From JAGXTF01 sp044224315 (GTDB lineage Bacteria > Bacteroidota > Bacteroidia > NS11-12g > UBA955), in the NCBI GenBank assembly GCA_044224315.1, contig JBGAKR010000002.1:620001-684000 (forward strand): a DNA stretch of 64,000 bases. Direction: 5' to 3'. The position numbers and the translations under genes are program-made. This document shows positions 44,285 through 53,387 of this stretch, one piece after another. Below the pieces are notes generated by a model. That model was not told the DNA's origin, made no database searches, and worked only from the letters and a program-made list of their open reading frames with translations. Position 1 is the stretch's first letter. Each line of letters begins with the position of its first letter.

Positions 44285-45141
44285 TTCATTAGGTTTTTTA
44301 GGTAAATTCCATACCCACTTTTTTCAAGGGGTTTTGCCAGATTTACCAATTGGTCGTTATTTATAAATCCGTTTCTCCAGGCTATTTCTTCAATACAGCC
44401 TACTTTTAATCCCTGACGGTCTTCAATTACCTGCACAAATTGCCCTGCCTGCATCAGCGAGTTAAAGGTACCTGTATCCAGCCAGGCAGTGCCGCGGCTC
44501 ATGATGCGCACATTGAGTTTACCCTGCTCCAGGTATATGCGGTTTACATCGGTTATTTCTAACTCGCCCCGGGGTGAGGGCTTTAATTCAGCCGCAATTT
44601 TTACTACCTCATTGTTGTAAAAATACAAACCCGGTACAGCATAGTTCGATTTGGGTTGCAAGGGTTTCTCTTCAATGGAAATAGCCCTGAGTTTATCATC
44701 AAATTCCACCACCCCATACCTTTCAGGATCGCTCACATGGTAGGCAAATACAATGCCTCCCTCAGGGTTTACACTGGATAGCAGGGTTTGGCCAAAATCG
44801 GCACCAAAAAAGATATTATCACCCAAAATCAGGGCTACAGAATCGTTGCCAATAAAATCTGCACCCAGTATGAAAGCCTGCGCCAATCCGTCGGGGCTGG
44901 GTTGTTCACAATATTCGAACCGGCAACCTAGCTGGCTTCCGTCCCCAAGCAATTTTTTAAAATGGGGCAAATCGTGTGGGGTACTGATTATCAGAATTTC
45001 ACGGATTTGGGCCATTAACAGCACCGAAAGCGGGTAGTAAATCATCGGCTTGTCGTACACCGGCATTAGCTGTTTGCTCATGGCCAATGTAAGCGGATGT
45101 AGCCTTGTTCCTGATCCTCCTGCTAGTATGATCCCTTTCAT
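44281..45141 (-). CDS. rfbA: Glucose-1-phosphate thymidylyltransferase
   Basis: A 286-residue nucleotidyltransferase that makes dTDP-glucose, the first step of dTDP-rhamnose and related sugars. Signature: GIILAGGSGTRLHPLT, then QLMPVYDKPMIYYPLS, then ILGDNIFFGADF. RfbA length is normal. Its stop overlaps the next start as ATGA. The other dTDP-rhamnose genes (rfbB, C, D) are not in the window. It heads the polysaccharide operon and has its own promoter box. The presence of an RfbA suggests a deoxy-hexose in the product (inference). Confidence 0.97.
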   Translation of the reverse strand: MKGIILAGGSGTRLHPLTLAMSKQLMPVYDKPMIYYPLSVLLMAQIREILIISTPHDLPHFKKLLGDGSQLGCRFEYCEQPSPDGLAQAFILGADFIGNDSVALILGDNIFFGADFGQTLLSSVNPEGGIVFAYHVSDPERYGVVEFDDKLRAISIEEKPLQPKSNYAVPGLYFYNNEVVKIAAELKPSPRGELEITDVNRIYLEQGKLNVRIMSRGTAWLDTGTFNSLMQAGQFVQVIEDRQGLKVGCIEEIAWRNGFINNDQLVNLAKPLEKSGYGIYLKNLMK

Positions 45142-45151
45142 GGATGGTTGG

Positions 45152-45159
45152 CAAAATTA
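45152..45159 (-). promoter_or_regulatory. Putative -7 box (TAATTTTG) of the rfbA operon
   Basis: An exact TAnnTTTG match on the minus strand, ten bases before ATG 45141. Confidence 0.5.
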
Positions 45160-45219
45160 AAGCAGCCCAGACCTTTAACAGTCCCATGCTCCACGAATTG
45201 TAGGAATTATTGGACGTAA

Positions 45220-46152
45220 TCAGATTTTCTTTTGGTAAACCCGCACCCAGTCTACATCAAAAGTATTGGGCAAATCGGAAGGCTTGATACAGTTCAGATA
45301 GCGGTGGTCAACCGCATTGTTTAGTATGATATACATGGGCTGGCGGTAAAATTGCTCCATCCATGCAGTAAGCTTAATGGTCTTTAAAAGTACCCCGTCG
45401 GTATAAAATGTTACCTTCCCGGGTTCCCATAAACAACTGTATATGTGAAAGGCCGTATCGGTATCGGCGCTTAGGGTAACGGATTTGGTAAGGGATGATT
45501 TGGTGTTGTTTTCGATTTTACCAAAATGCATCGACATGGTTTGCTCGTGTATATCTTCTCCGCTGCACCGCCCATACATTTCAAAAATATCAATTTCAGG
45601 CGGCCAGGCATTATGGCCGGTAAGCCAGAAAGCAGGCCAGGTAGCAGGTCCGTGTGGATTTTTACTCCGAATGGCAAAATACCCATAAACAAAATTCTGA
45701 CTCTGGTAGGTATTAATCAACCCCGTACCGTAGGTAGATTGGTATACCGAATCCCCTTCCCTGATTTTACGCGGTGCATAGCGGTTTTGCAAAAGCAAAT
45801 GTCCGTTTTCAACGGTTACCTCAGAGTCGCCATAATATTGGTGTGGAAACTGTGAGTGAAACCGGCCCCAGGGCTGGCCTTTCTGCCAAATTGCGGTATT
45901 GAACGAATCGAAATTATCTTCAAAAACCAGGCTGTAATCCTTGGTATCAAAAGGAAATGCCAGGCGCGAGGTAGATTTATCCTCCGCTTTTTCATACCTG
46001 CGACCCGCGCCTCGGTTTTTTAAATCAAAATACCGGCGGGTAAACATGCCCATGCGCCCTTTTCCCGACACCGTTTTTACCGAGTCGGAACCCTGCGCCC
46101 AAGCCGATAAACATGAGTGTGCAAGAAAAAATAAAACGAAAAAGATGCGCAT
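45220..46152 (-). CDS. Secreted glycoside hydrolase, family 16
   Basis: A 310-residue protein from ATG 46152; the frame stays open for 143 more codons upstream, but those overlap era on the other strand. Signal peptide to about AWAQ. GH16 catalytic motif EIDIFEMYG with Glu186 (nucleophile) and Glu191 (acid/base) around Asp188. The N-terminal part of the fold shows DYSLVFEDNFDSFNTAIW, and the C-terminal strand FDVDWVRVYQ is typical. GH16 enzymes cut beta-1,3/1,4 glucans, agarose, porphyran or carrageenan; the specificity is not evident. It lies 78 bases upstream of the polysaccharide operon and points the same way, so it might trim that polymer, but that is a guess. Confidence 0.93.
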   Translation of the reverse strand: MRIFFVLFFLAHSCLSAWAQGSDSVKTVSGKGRMGMFTRRYFDLKNRGAGRRYEKAEDKSTSRLAFPFDTKDYSLVFEDNFDSFNTAIWQKGQPWGRFHSQFPHQYYGDSEVTVENGHLLLQNRYAPRKIREGDSVYQSTYGTGLINTYQSQNFVYGYFAIRSKNPHGPATWPAFWLTGHNAWPPEIDIFEMYGRCSGEDIHEQTMSMHFGKIENNTKSSLTKSVTLSADTDTAFHIYSCLWEPGKVTFYTDGVLLKTIKLTAWMEQFYRQPMYIILNNAVDHRYLNCIKPSDLPNTFDVDWVRVYQKKI

Positions 46153-46158
46153 TCGGGG

Positions 46159-46166
46159 CAAAGATA
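46159..46166 (-). promoter_or_regulatory. Putative -7 box (TATCTTTG) of the GH16 gene
   Basis: An exact TAnnTTTG match on the minus strand ending six bases before ATG 46152. The era box (46191-46198) lies 24 bases away on the other strand, so the promoters are back to back. Confidence 0.5.
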
Positions 46167-46190
46167 GTATCCTCTTTGGCTTACATAAGC

Positions 46191-46198
46191 TAATTTTG
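46191..46198 (+). promoter_or_regulatory. Putative -7 box (TAATTTTG) of era
   Basis: An exact TAnnTTTG match whose last G is the first base of the possible GTG start of era, so that GTG would lie upstream of the transcript. The TTG at 46204 is then the better start. Confidence 0.5.
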
Positions 46199-46203
46199 TG
46201 CCA

Positions 46204-47094
46204 TTGAATCCTGAATTTAAAAGTGGCTTTGTAAGTATTATCGGTATGCCAAATGCCGGCAAAAGCACGCTTTATAATGCCCTTATGGGCGAAAAACTGG
46301 CCGTTATCAACCCCAAAGCCCAAACCACACGCCACCGTATACTGGGCATCAAAACTACCGACGATTATCAGCTCATCTACTCCGATACCCCCGGAATACT
46401 GCGCAAAGTGAGCTATAAAATGCACGAACAAATGATGCATTTTGTAAATGAAAGTATGGACGACAGCGATGTGCTCATTCTGCTGGTTGATGTAAACGAA
46501 AAAGAATTTTCGCCTGAAATTGCCGAAAAATTCAACCGTTTTTCGGGTAAAAAAATTGTAGGAATAAATAAAATCGACCAAACCAACCAGGAATGGCTCG
46601 ACAAAAAAATGGAACGCTGGACCGCCGAATTTAAAGCCGATGAATACCTGCCCCTTTCTGCTTTAAATAATTTTAATACCGACACCCTCGAAAAGCTGGT
46701 TCTCAAATACTTACCCGTACACCCTCCCTATTTTAGCGGCGAAGATATTACCGATCGCAGCGAACGTTTTTTTGTAAACGAAATTATCCGCAACAATGTT
46801 TTAAAACTCTACAGCGAAGAAATTCCATACAGCGTAGAAGTAATGACTTTATCGTTTAAAGAAGACGAAAAAATTATCAGAATGAGTTGCGAAATTATCG
46901 CCGAACGCGAATCGCAAAAAGGCATCCTCATTGGCAATAAAGGCGCCGCAATTAAAAAATTAGGCATCCATTCCCGCAAAGATTTAGAAGAGTTTTTTGG
47001 CAAACAAGTATTCATCGAATTATTCGTAAAAGTGCGGGAAGACTGGCGAAACAATAAAAATATGCTCCGCCAATTCGGTTACGAAATTGATTAA
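46204..47094 (+). CDS. era: GTPase Era
   Basis: A 296-residue GTPase (298 from the alternative GTG 46198) that binds 16S rRNA and helps assemble the 30S subunit. G motifs: GMPNAGKST (G1), an effector Thr in QTTRHRI (G2), DTPG (G3), NKID (G4). The C-terminal KH domain contains GNKGAAIKKLG and a KVREDWRNN end. I choose TTG 46204 because the GTG overlaps the promoter box. Divergent from the GH16 gene by 51 bases. Confidence 0.97.
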   Translation: MNPEFKSGFVSIIGMPNAGKSTLYNALMGEKLAVINPKAQTTRHRILGIKTTDDYQLIYSDTPGILRKVSYKMHEQMMHFVNESMDDSDVLILLVDVNEKEFSPEIAEKFNRFSGKKIVGINKIDQTNQEWLDKKMERWTAEFKADEYLPLSALNNFNTDTLEKLVLKYLPVHPPYFSGEDITDRSERFFVNEIIRNNVLKLYSEEIPYSVEVMTLSFKEDEKIIRMSCEIIAERESQKGILIGNKGAAIKKLGIHSRKDLEEFFGKQVFIELFVKVREDWRNNKNMLRQFGYEID

Positions 47095-47203
47095 TTTTTA
47101 AATTATTTTTTTTAATATTTTATCCGTTCCAAAAATAATTAGCGGAACAAAAACCCTCTTATAACAGGAATTAAAGCCTCCTAAAAGTCCCATTAAAAAA
47201 AAA

Positions 47204-47365
47204 GGAGGCGCAGCCGACCAACAATAAAAGTTATATCCCAGGGAGGCGAAGCCGACCTTAAAATAACAACTACATCTACAAGCCGATTAGGCGTCATAAA
47301 ATATCATGAACGGAGGCGAAGCCGACCTATAACAAACATTTATCCTCAGGGAGGCGCAGCCGACC
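47204..47365 (+). repeat. Interspersed 16-bp repeat GGAGGCGMAGCCGACC, four copies
   Basis: Four copies at 47204-47219, 47242-47257, 47312-47327 and 47350-47365, differing only at one base (A or C). Spacing between starts is 38, 70 and 38 bases. Between them the DNA is AT-rich and unrelated, apart from AGCCGATTAGGCG near 47281. Internal GGCG/GCC symmetry is weak. In the 415-bp gap after era. Confidence 0.85.
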
Positions 47366-47385
47366 TCAAAAATCACACAAAACCC

Positions 47386-47453
47386 CGGCTGTTCCATCGG
47401 CTGTTCTTCGGCTGCCTTTCGGCTGTTCCATCGGCTGTTCTGGCGGCTGCCCC
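47386..47453 (+). repeat. 11-12 bp tandem repeat CGGCTGTTCCAT-like, six units
   Basis: Six adjacent units, each starting CGGCTG: at 47386, 47398, 47409, 47420, 47432 and 47444, with lengths of 12, 11, 11, 12, 12 and 10. Units one and four are identical. It runs up to the terminator. The encoded frames have no protein character. Confidence 0.8.
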
Positions 47454-47506
47454 AAAAAGCATAAAAAAAAGCCGGCTATCAACCGGCTTTTTTTTATGCT
47501 TTTTGG
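47452..47506. terminator. Long bidirectional terminator, perfect 24-bp stem
   Basis: Arms 47452-47475 and 47483-47506 are perfectly complementary over 24 bp (CCAAAAAGCATA plus an A-run plus GCCGG), with a 7-base loop CTATCAA. Each strand has a T-run inside the distal arm. It lies directly after the stop of the minus-strand Calx-beta gene (47510) and after era on the plus strand, so it can end both transcripts. The stem is much longer than average. Confidence 0.85.
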
Positions 47507-47509
47507 AAA

Positions 47510-50500
47510 TTACTTAATCATCAAAGCCTCGCTATACATTTCGCCCGTAGCCGAGGTAATTTTTACCTGGTACACACCGGCAGCAGTAGCTAATGGAATT
47601 TCAAAGCTGTTGCCCGCTCCGCCAGTATACACAACACGGCCATCCATGGCAATAATCTGTACCTGAGACAGTGCATTTACGCTGCTAATGAATACTTTGC
47701 CAGAGGCAGGGTTTGGATACATTTTAATCTGGCCCTGGGTAAATTTCATCACATTGCTCGGCTCATCATCCTTAATTAACACTGTAAGCAAGCTGTCTGG
47801 CCCCAATGAACCCGGACCTACAATATTGCGAATAGCCAACACCAGTATTTTATCTCCATCCGATACATTATCATCCGAAATATTGCACTTAATAGAGTTT
47901 ACACTGTTGTTTTTAATTACAGTAATGGTGCGGGTATTAAAGTTGTAATCGGTAGGACTTACAGCGGTTGTTGAGCTGGTTTTCACCACTACATCAAAGG
48001 TAAAGTTCTCGTCGAGTGGCAATACTTTAAATCCAATATTGCTCAGTGAATCGGCAGTTTCAAAAATGGTATCTCTTACTTTTTTGAAATTCACTACAGG
48101 CAATGAAGCAGCCTCAATGTCGGCCAGGTAGCGTGGGTTTAATCCATACAAATTAGTCAAAGGTGCGGTAGGATCGTATTGAGAACCAATACCGGTTACG
48201 TTGATATAGCCAGTTGGCGCCGAAGTTCCGTCGATATTGGTTTCAGCATCAATAATCAAGGAGTCTATGCTGCCATCGGTATGTTTTACACGCACAATTT
48301 TATTGGTATTGGGCGACAAGGCAGATGTTGGCCAATCGCTGCTATTTACCAGAATTACACGGGTAAATTTGGTCATTTTGCTTTCAGTAGTTTCATCTAC
48401 ATCATTGGCAATATTGGGGGTGCGCAATGTGCGGTTTTTGGCAATCACCACAATGGTATCCAACTGATCCATTGTAACCATACCTTGCACCTGGGTTACA
48501 GTACCCTGTACCATTACGCTATCACCCTCGGCTACAGTATAGCCAAAAGTTTTGCTGCTTGACAACACACCCAAACCGGCTGTTTTATCCATAATGGTAA
48601 ACTGCAGGCCACCGCTGCGCATGTTTCCTCCATGAACAGTACCTGTTACACGGCATTTTACATTTAATGAGTCGGCTACGCGGCCGGCTTTATTCTGTTT
48701 AGAAATAAGCGTTGGGCTGTAGAGTGGATAATCATCACTGCTAATGTTTATGGTAAAAGTATCGGGTTTCTGAATTACGATATTGGACAATACACCCAAT
48801 CCGAAAACTGCTTTTTCTAAATTCTCAAATACCTGATCATCCAAAATTGGAATTGAAACAGAAATGGTATCGGGTGTAGAATTGTCTATATTGATAATCT
48901 GTGAGGTAGGATTAAATGTAAAATCCGAACCCTGAGAAGCCGTTGAAGCGGCAGAAATCCACCTTAAAGTAAAGTCCCCACCTGCATCGGTTTTAGAAAT
49001 TACCTTAATTTTAATTTTTACTGAACCTACTTTCTCAGAAACATTTACAGAAGTACCTACAAATTTGATGTAAGCCGGACCATCGTTGTCTTTTACAATA
49101 ATGGTGTTTAAAGAATCCTTGCCAATTTTAGCAATACCGCTTTTTACACGCACATTCATTACAAAAGTATCGTCCCAATCTTTATTCAGGTCATCCACAA
49201 TGATGGCTTTGATTGTTATAGAATCCGGACCAGTGGTTTTTCCCAAATTGAAAACCGAATCGGTAAAGCTTTTACCCAATTTAAATTCAGAAGGAATTAA
49301 ACTGCTGTCTCCTTTTGATTTTACACCCAAACGAATAGAGGAAGGACTAGAAATGGCTTTATCCATTTTTACCTTAATGCTTACAGTACCATCGGTTTCT
49401 TTGGCTGTTAGCTTGGTAACACCAAAGGTAACGGTGGCCACATCATTGTCGGTAATGGTAAGGGTATTGGCAACCTCTACACCCAATACGCAGTTTGTAG
49501 GCTGATCCAGACGCAGAACCACAGTCTCGTCGGTTTCAGCCATATTATCATCTACAATGGTAATTTTGGTAGTATCGTAAGCCAATCCGCCCGGATTAAA
49601 TGTAATGGTACGGGGTTCGGTAAGATTAAAGTCGGCAGATGCGCCTTTGGCTGCAGTTCCACCCACCAGGCTGATGCGTACAGATTGAGCTTGGTTGTTG
49701 CTGTACTTGCGCACCACGTATATTTCTTTTACTCCGGCGCCTTCGGTGGTGGTTGAAGTACGGTTCAGGAATTCAATTACAGGCGATACCAAAGCGGCAT
49801 CGTTTTCATCCAGTGCTACCGGAGAGGTTCTGCCTCCGCTGGGGTTGATTGTGTTTTTATTCGATGCGCCCCATTTGCCATCGGCATCCTGGTTGGCATA
49901 CAAGGGTATACCATTATATCGGTCTATCTTTTCTATGCGCTGCACACCTGCTGCGTTGTTGTTAGGTATAATGCAGGCCCAGTTTCCAGCCACTCCTTCT
50001 ACATTGGAATAGAATGAAACAGCACCCGGAACGGTAATCTCATCTTTTTCAATCATGGTTAAAGACAATGGGCGACCAGTGCCGTTTACATTGTCGTACA
50101 AAGCCACAAAGCTTTTTGAAGAAGCCAGGCTTTTACCCCAGATACCTGTACAAGAGTCGTTGTGCTTACCAGCGCCAAATGCCATTACATGCATGGAATC
50201 AAATCCATATACCCTTAATGAGTCGGTAGCAGTAATGCCTTTAGCCAAAATGCAGGGATACACATTTTTACCAGGATTGAAACGGCTGTCGCTGGTAGGA
50301 ATAAAACCAAACCAACCCTCATATTCACCGGCACCATTGGTATAGAAAGTATCGTGCGATGATCCGCTGGTCCAACTTGGGGTGGTGGCATATTTCCAGT
50401 TTCCGCTATCCAGAAACATGGAGGTACCAGCTCCCGGAAACTGTGCAGTAGAGCTGAAATCAGAGGATACAATCCCGCGGGTTACATATTTGTAGGCCTG

Positions 50501-50674
50501 ATTTGGGGTCAAACCAATCAGGTGGGCCCGGAAAACCACTGGCATTGCATAACTTCCACCTTTTGTAGAAGCCATATACAATGGCACTTTAACGCCTCCA
50601 AAGCCAGCATTACTAATCTGCCCGAAAGCAGTAGCTGAAGCAACGAGGAAAACTAATAGTAATATTCTTCTCAT
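47510..50674 (-). CDS. Large secreted multi-domain protein: Calx-beta repeats, OB-like domain, T9SS sorting domain
   Basis: A 1054-residue protein from ATG 50674 with a signal peptide to FGQ. An N-terminal region (to ~300) is not recognised. Three Calx-beta-like modules follow (about 300-650), each ending in a DND or DD acidic turn after TITDNDVATV-, IIVKDNDGPAYI- or ISSDDYP-type strands. Next is a region of ~190 residues that resembles an OB-fold (SLNVKCRVTGTVHGGNM, VMVQGTVTQVQGMV), then a fourth Calx-beta module (LPVVNFKKVRDTIFE to IKDDEP). The T9SS sorting domain closes it (IKMYPNPASGKVFISS, YTGGAGNSFEIPL, GVYQVKI). Calx-beta modules bind calcium and occur in adhesion or surface proteins. 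A role in adhesion or matrix is likely but unproven. Confidence 0.9.
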   Translation of the reverse strand: MRRILLLVFLVASATAFGQISNAGFGGVKVPLYMASTKGGSYAMPVVFRAHLIGLTPNQAYKYVTRGIVSSDFSSTAQFPGAGTSMFLDSGNWKYATTPSWTSGSSHDTFYTNGAGEYEGWFGFIPTSDSRFNPGKNVYPCILAKGITATDSLRVYGFDSMHVMAFGAGKHNDSCTGIWGKSLASSKSFVALYDNVNGTGRPLSLTMIEKDEITVPGAVSFYSNVEGVAGNWACIIPNNNAAGVQRIEKIDRYNGIPLYANQDADGKWGASNKNTINPSGGRTSPVALDENDAALVSPVIEFLNRTSTTTEGAGVKEIYVVRKYSNNQAQSVRISLVGGTAAKGASADFNLTEPRTITFNPGGLAYDTTKITIVDDNMAETDETVVLRLDQPTNCVLGVEVANTLTITDNDVATVTFGVTKLTAKETDGTVSIKVKMDKAISSPSSIRLGVKSKGDSSLIPSEFKLGKSFTDSVFNLGKTTGPDSITIKAIIVDDLNKDWDDTFVMNVRVKSGIAKIGKDSLNTIIVKDNDGPAYIKFVGTSVNVSEKVGSVKIKIKVISKTDAGGDFTLRWISAASTASQGSDFTFNPTSQIINIDNSTPDTISVSIPILDDQVFENLEKAVFGLGVLSNIVIQKPDTFTINISSDDYPLYSPTLISKQNKAGRVADSLNVKCRVTGTVHGGNMRSGGLQFTIMDKTAGLGVLSSSKTFGYTVAEGDSVMVQGTVTQVQGMVTMDQLDTIVVIAKNRTLRTPNIANDVDETTESKMTKFTRVILVNSSDWPTSALSPNTNKIVRVKHTDGSIDSLIIDAETNIDGTSAPTGYINVTGIGSQYDPTAPLTNLYGLNPRYLADIEAASLPVVNFKKVRDTIFETADSLSNIGFKVLPLDENFTFDVVVKTSSTTAVSPTDYNFNTRTITVIKNNSVNSIKCNISDDNVSDGDKILVLAIRNIVGPGSLGPDSLLTVLIKDDEPSNVMKFTQGQIKMYPNPASGKVFISSVNALSQVQIIAMDGRVVYTGGAGNSFEIPLATAAGVYQVKITSATGEMYSEALMIK

Positions 50675-50755
50675 AGTTATGTGAACTGGCAAATTTACCC
50701 CATTTTACAATAAAATTACAGAAAATTGAAGGTTTAGCCGATTTTTTACACAAAT

Positions 50756-51454
50756 CTAACCAGAGGCAAATGCCAGACTCAGATACCCAGGCTCCGTTAA
50801 CCCACTCTGTATGATTGGATTAAGGCATGCTTCGGCAGTTGCACCGGTGGTTACAACATCATCTATCAAAATAATTTTCGAATACTTGTTCGCTACTTTT
50901 TGGTTCACCGAAAACAGGGTTTCCACATTTTGCCACCTCCTATACCGGCCCATCCGGGTTTGGCTGCCTGAATAATTGTTGCGCACCAGCAAATCGTTTA
51001 CCACCGGCACTTCCAGCACTTTACCCAGGCCGCTGGCAATAAGGCTGGCCTGGTTGTAGCCCCGCTGCTTCTCCTTGCGCGGATGCAAGGGCACCGGCAC
51101 CAGAACTTCGGGTTTAAATTCGGGATTTGCCGCTTTCAAATCAGCCCCAAACAAACTGCCCAGATGCTCTGCTAAATCCTGGTTGCCTTTGTACTTAATC
51201 TGGTGCAGCAAATTTTGGGTAAGTCCGTTTTTGCGAAAATGCAGGTAACTGCTGGCAAAAGCCAAGGGTATACGGCCCCAAAATACCTTTTCAACCGGAT
51301 TGCCCTGCTGAAACAAAAAACCTGTGCGCGGCAATTTGTCTAAACAGTGCATACATACCCCCACTTCGCCCTGTACCAACCATTGCTGGCAAATGGCGCA
51401 TACCCTGGGGTAAAACAATCCGCCCAGCAGGCGCAAGGGTTTTAGATAATCCAT
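50756..51454 (-). CDS. ComF family phosphoribosyltransferase-like protein
   Basis: A 232-residue protein. An N-terminal zinc ribbon with CAIC (19-22) and CMHC (34-37) is followed by a type I PRTase fold: VLVPVPLHPRKEKQRGYNQA and the PRPP loop KIILIDDVVTTGATAEAC near 195. ComF proteins assist DNA uptake in naturally competent bacteria, but most family members are of unknown role. Divergent from the ABC transporter, with 106 bases between them. Confidence 0.93.
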   Translation of the reverse strand: MDYLKPLRLLGGLFYPRVCAICQQWLVQGEVGVCMHCLDKLPRTGFLFQQGNPVEKVFWGRIPLAFASSYLHFRKNGLTQNLLHQIKYKGNQDLAEHLGSLFGADLKAANPEFKPEVLVPVPLHPRKEKQRGYNQASLIASGLGKVLEVPVVNDLLVRNNYSGSQTRMGRYRRWQNVETLFSVNQKVANKYSKIILIDDVVTTGATAEACLNPIIQSGLTEPGYLSLAFASG

Positions 51455-51560
51455 TGGCTATAAAACGGGCAATTAGACCAGCGGCGAAAATAAATCGGCC
51501 ACAAAAACACGCTTATCGTAAAACAATGGCAATTATTGTAGGAAATTTGCCACACTTCCC

Positions 51561-53387
51561 ATGGCTTCACGCAAAGACAATAACCTCCCCAAAGCAAAAC
51601 TCAACGCCGCCAATTTTAAACGCAGCCTTCGCCTGTTCAGGTATATCCAAAAAACCGATCGCTGGCTGTTTATTCTGGGTACCATTTTTCTGGCACTCAC
51701 TGCAGTTACTTCACTGCTTTTTCCCAAATTGTTGGGAAGCCTGGTAGATGGGGCCGCCATGCCTTCATTGGGCCAAAACTCTCATACCCCTGATGCGTCT
51801 CAGCTCGAGAAAATTGCCATTTATTTTGTTTACCTCTTTATTGCACAGGCTGTATTCTCATTTTTCCGCATTTCCATTTATGTGCGGGTTACCGAAAATA
51901 TGACCTTTGGCATACGCAAGGATTTGTACAAAAGTGTGCTCATGCAAAACATGGATTTTTTTAGCCAAAGCCGCGTGGGTGATTTATTGAGCAGATTTAG
52001 TGCAGATATTTCGCAAATTCAGGATTCGTTTACCACCAATATTGCCATGTTTATGCGCCAGGTTTTGGTAATTTTAGGCGGGGTGGTGATGCTGTTTTTT
52101 ACCTCATCCAAGCTGGCTTTGATGATGCTGGCTACGGTACCGGTGGTGGTAATTATTTCATTGATTTTTGGTAGATATATTCGCAAAATAAGCCGGCAGG
52201 TGCAGGATTTTACCGCCAATAACAATGTAATTGTAGAAGAAACTTTAAGCGGAATTGTAAATGTAAAATCATTCACAAACGAGCAGCACGAGCTTACCCG
52301 CTACCAAAGCAGCGCCGAAACATTGCGCAAGGAAAGTATTTTTCGCGGATTGCTGCGCGGTGGTTTTAGTTCATTTATTATCGTGTGCCTATTTGGCAGC
52401 ATTGTATTCCTCATTTTTCAGGGCCTGGTAATGGTGCGGCAAGGCACCCTCAGCCAGGGAGAACTATGGCAATTTATGCTGCTTACTGGCTTTGTAGGCG
52501 GCAGCATTGGCGGTGTTGCCGAGCAATTTGTGCAAATTCAAAAAACATTGGGCGCGGTAGAAAGGGTAATGGATTTAATCGACAAACCCATTGAACCCAT
52601 GGTAATTTCAGATGCCCAAACCCAAAAAATGCAGGGCGATATCCGTTTCGAAAATATTGAATTTTCGTACCCCTCTAGGCCCGATTTTGCAGTATTAAAA
52701 AATGTAAATTTCAGTTTACAAACCGGCAAAACCCTGGCCGTGGTTGGCCCAAGCGGGGCAGGCAAAAGCACCATTATTAATTTATTATACCGGTTTTATG
52801 AACCTACCTCCGGACAGGTGTTTATCAATAACCAAAATATTCACAATTCGGATTTATTTACCCTGCGCAATTCTATGGCTTTGGTACCCCAGGAAATTAT
52901 GCTTTTCGGAGGTTCCATTTATGAAAATATTGTGTATGGAAACCCAACTGCCAGCGAGGCTGAAGTGATGGAAGCAGCCAGGCGCGCCAATGCCCACGAG
53001 TTTATTATGGACTTTCCCGATGGGTATAAAACTGTGGTGGGCGATCGCGGCATTCGTTTATCCGGCGGCCAACGCCAGCGCATTGCCATTGCCCGGGCCA
53101 TACTCAAAAACCCAAACTATTTATTTATGGATGAGGCCACCAGTTCGTTGGATTCTGAAAGCGAAAAACTGGTGCAAGACGCGCTAGAAAAACTGATGCA
53201 GGGCCGCACCAGCATTATCATTGCACACCGCTTAAGCACCATACGCAATGCCGATAAAATCATTGTATTAAAACATGGTACTGTGGCCGAAGAAGGCGAC
53301 CATGATGCACTTATGAATATCCCAAATGGCATTTACCGCAAAATGGTAGAATTGCAGCAAGAACCCGAAGATTTTTTCGACAATTGA
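51561..53387 (+). CDS. MsbA-like ABC exporter, fused permease and ATPase
   Basis: A 608-residue half-transporter, normal length for the type. Residues about 25-330 are the six-span membrane domain (FLALTAVTSLLFPKLLGSLVDG, then MLATVPVVVIISLIFGRYI). The nucleotide-binding domain has Walker A GPSGAGKST at about 396-404, the signature LSGGQRQRIAIARA at about 500, and Walker B YLFMDEATSSLD from about 520. It acts as a dimer exporting lipids, drugs or peptides; MsbA-type flipping of lipid A core is plausible but unproven. It overlaps ogt by 4 bases. Confidence 0.93.
   Translation: MASRKDNNLPKAKLNAANFKRSLRLFRYIQKTDRWLFILGTIFLALTAVTSLLFPKLLGSLVDGAAMPSLGQNSHTPDASQLEKIAIYFVYLFIAQAVFSFFRISIYVRVTENMTFGIRKDLYKSVLMQNMDFFSQSRVGDLLSRFSADISQIQDSFTTNIAMFMRQVLVILGGVVMLFFTSSKLALMMLATVPVVVIISLIFGRYIRKISRQVQDFTANNNVIVEETLSGIVNVKSFTNEQHELTRYQSSAETLRKESIFRGLLRGGFSSFIIVCLFGSIVFLIFQGLVMVRQGTLSQGELWQFMLLTGFVGGSIGGVAEQFVQIQKTLGAVERVMDLIDKPIEPMVISDAQTQKMQGDIRFENIEFSYPSRPDFAVLKNVNFSLQTGKTLAVVGPSGAGKSTIINLLYRFYEPTSGQVFINNQNIHNSDLFTLRNSMALVPQEIMLFGGSIYENIVYGNPTASEAEVMEAARRANAHEFIMDFPDGYKTVVGDRGIRLSGGQRQRIAIARAILKNPNYLFMDEATSSLDSESEKLVQDALEKLMQGRTSIIIAHRLSTIRNADKIIVLKHGTVAEEGDHDALMNIPNGIYRKMVELQQEPEDFFDN

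Noticed and set aside
46153..46581. Upstream extension of the GH16 frame by 143 codons
   Set aside because: It runs antisense through era and would bury the signal peptide that starts at 46152.
47204..47365. CRISPR array
   Set aside because: Repeats are 16 bp, only four copies, with unequal gaps (22, 54, 22 bases) and no cas genes in the window.
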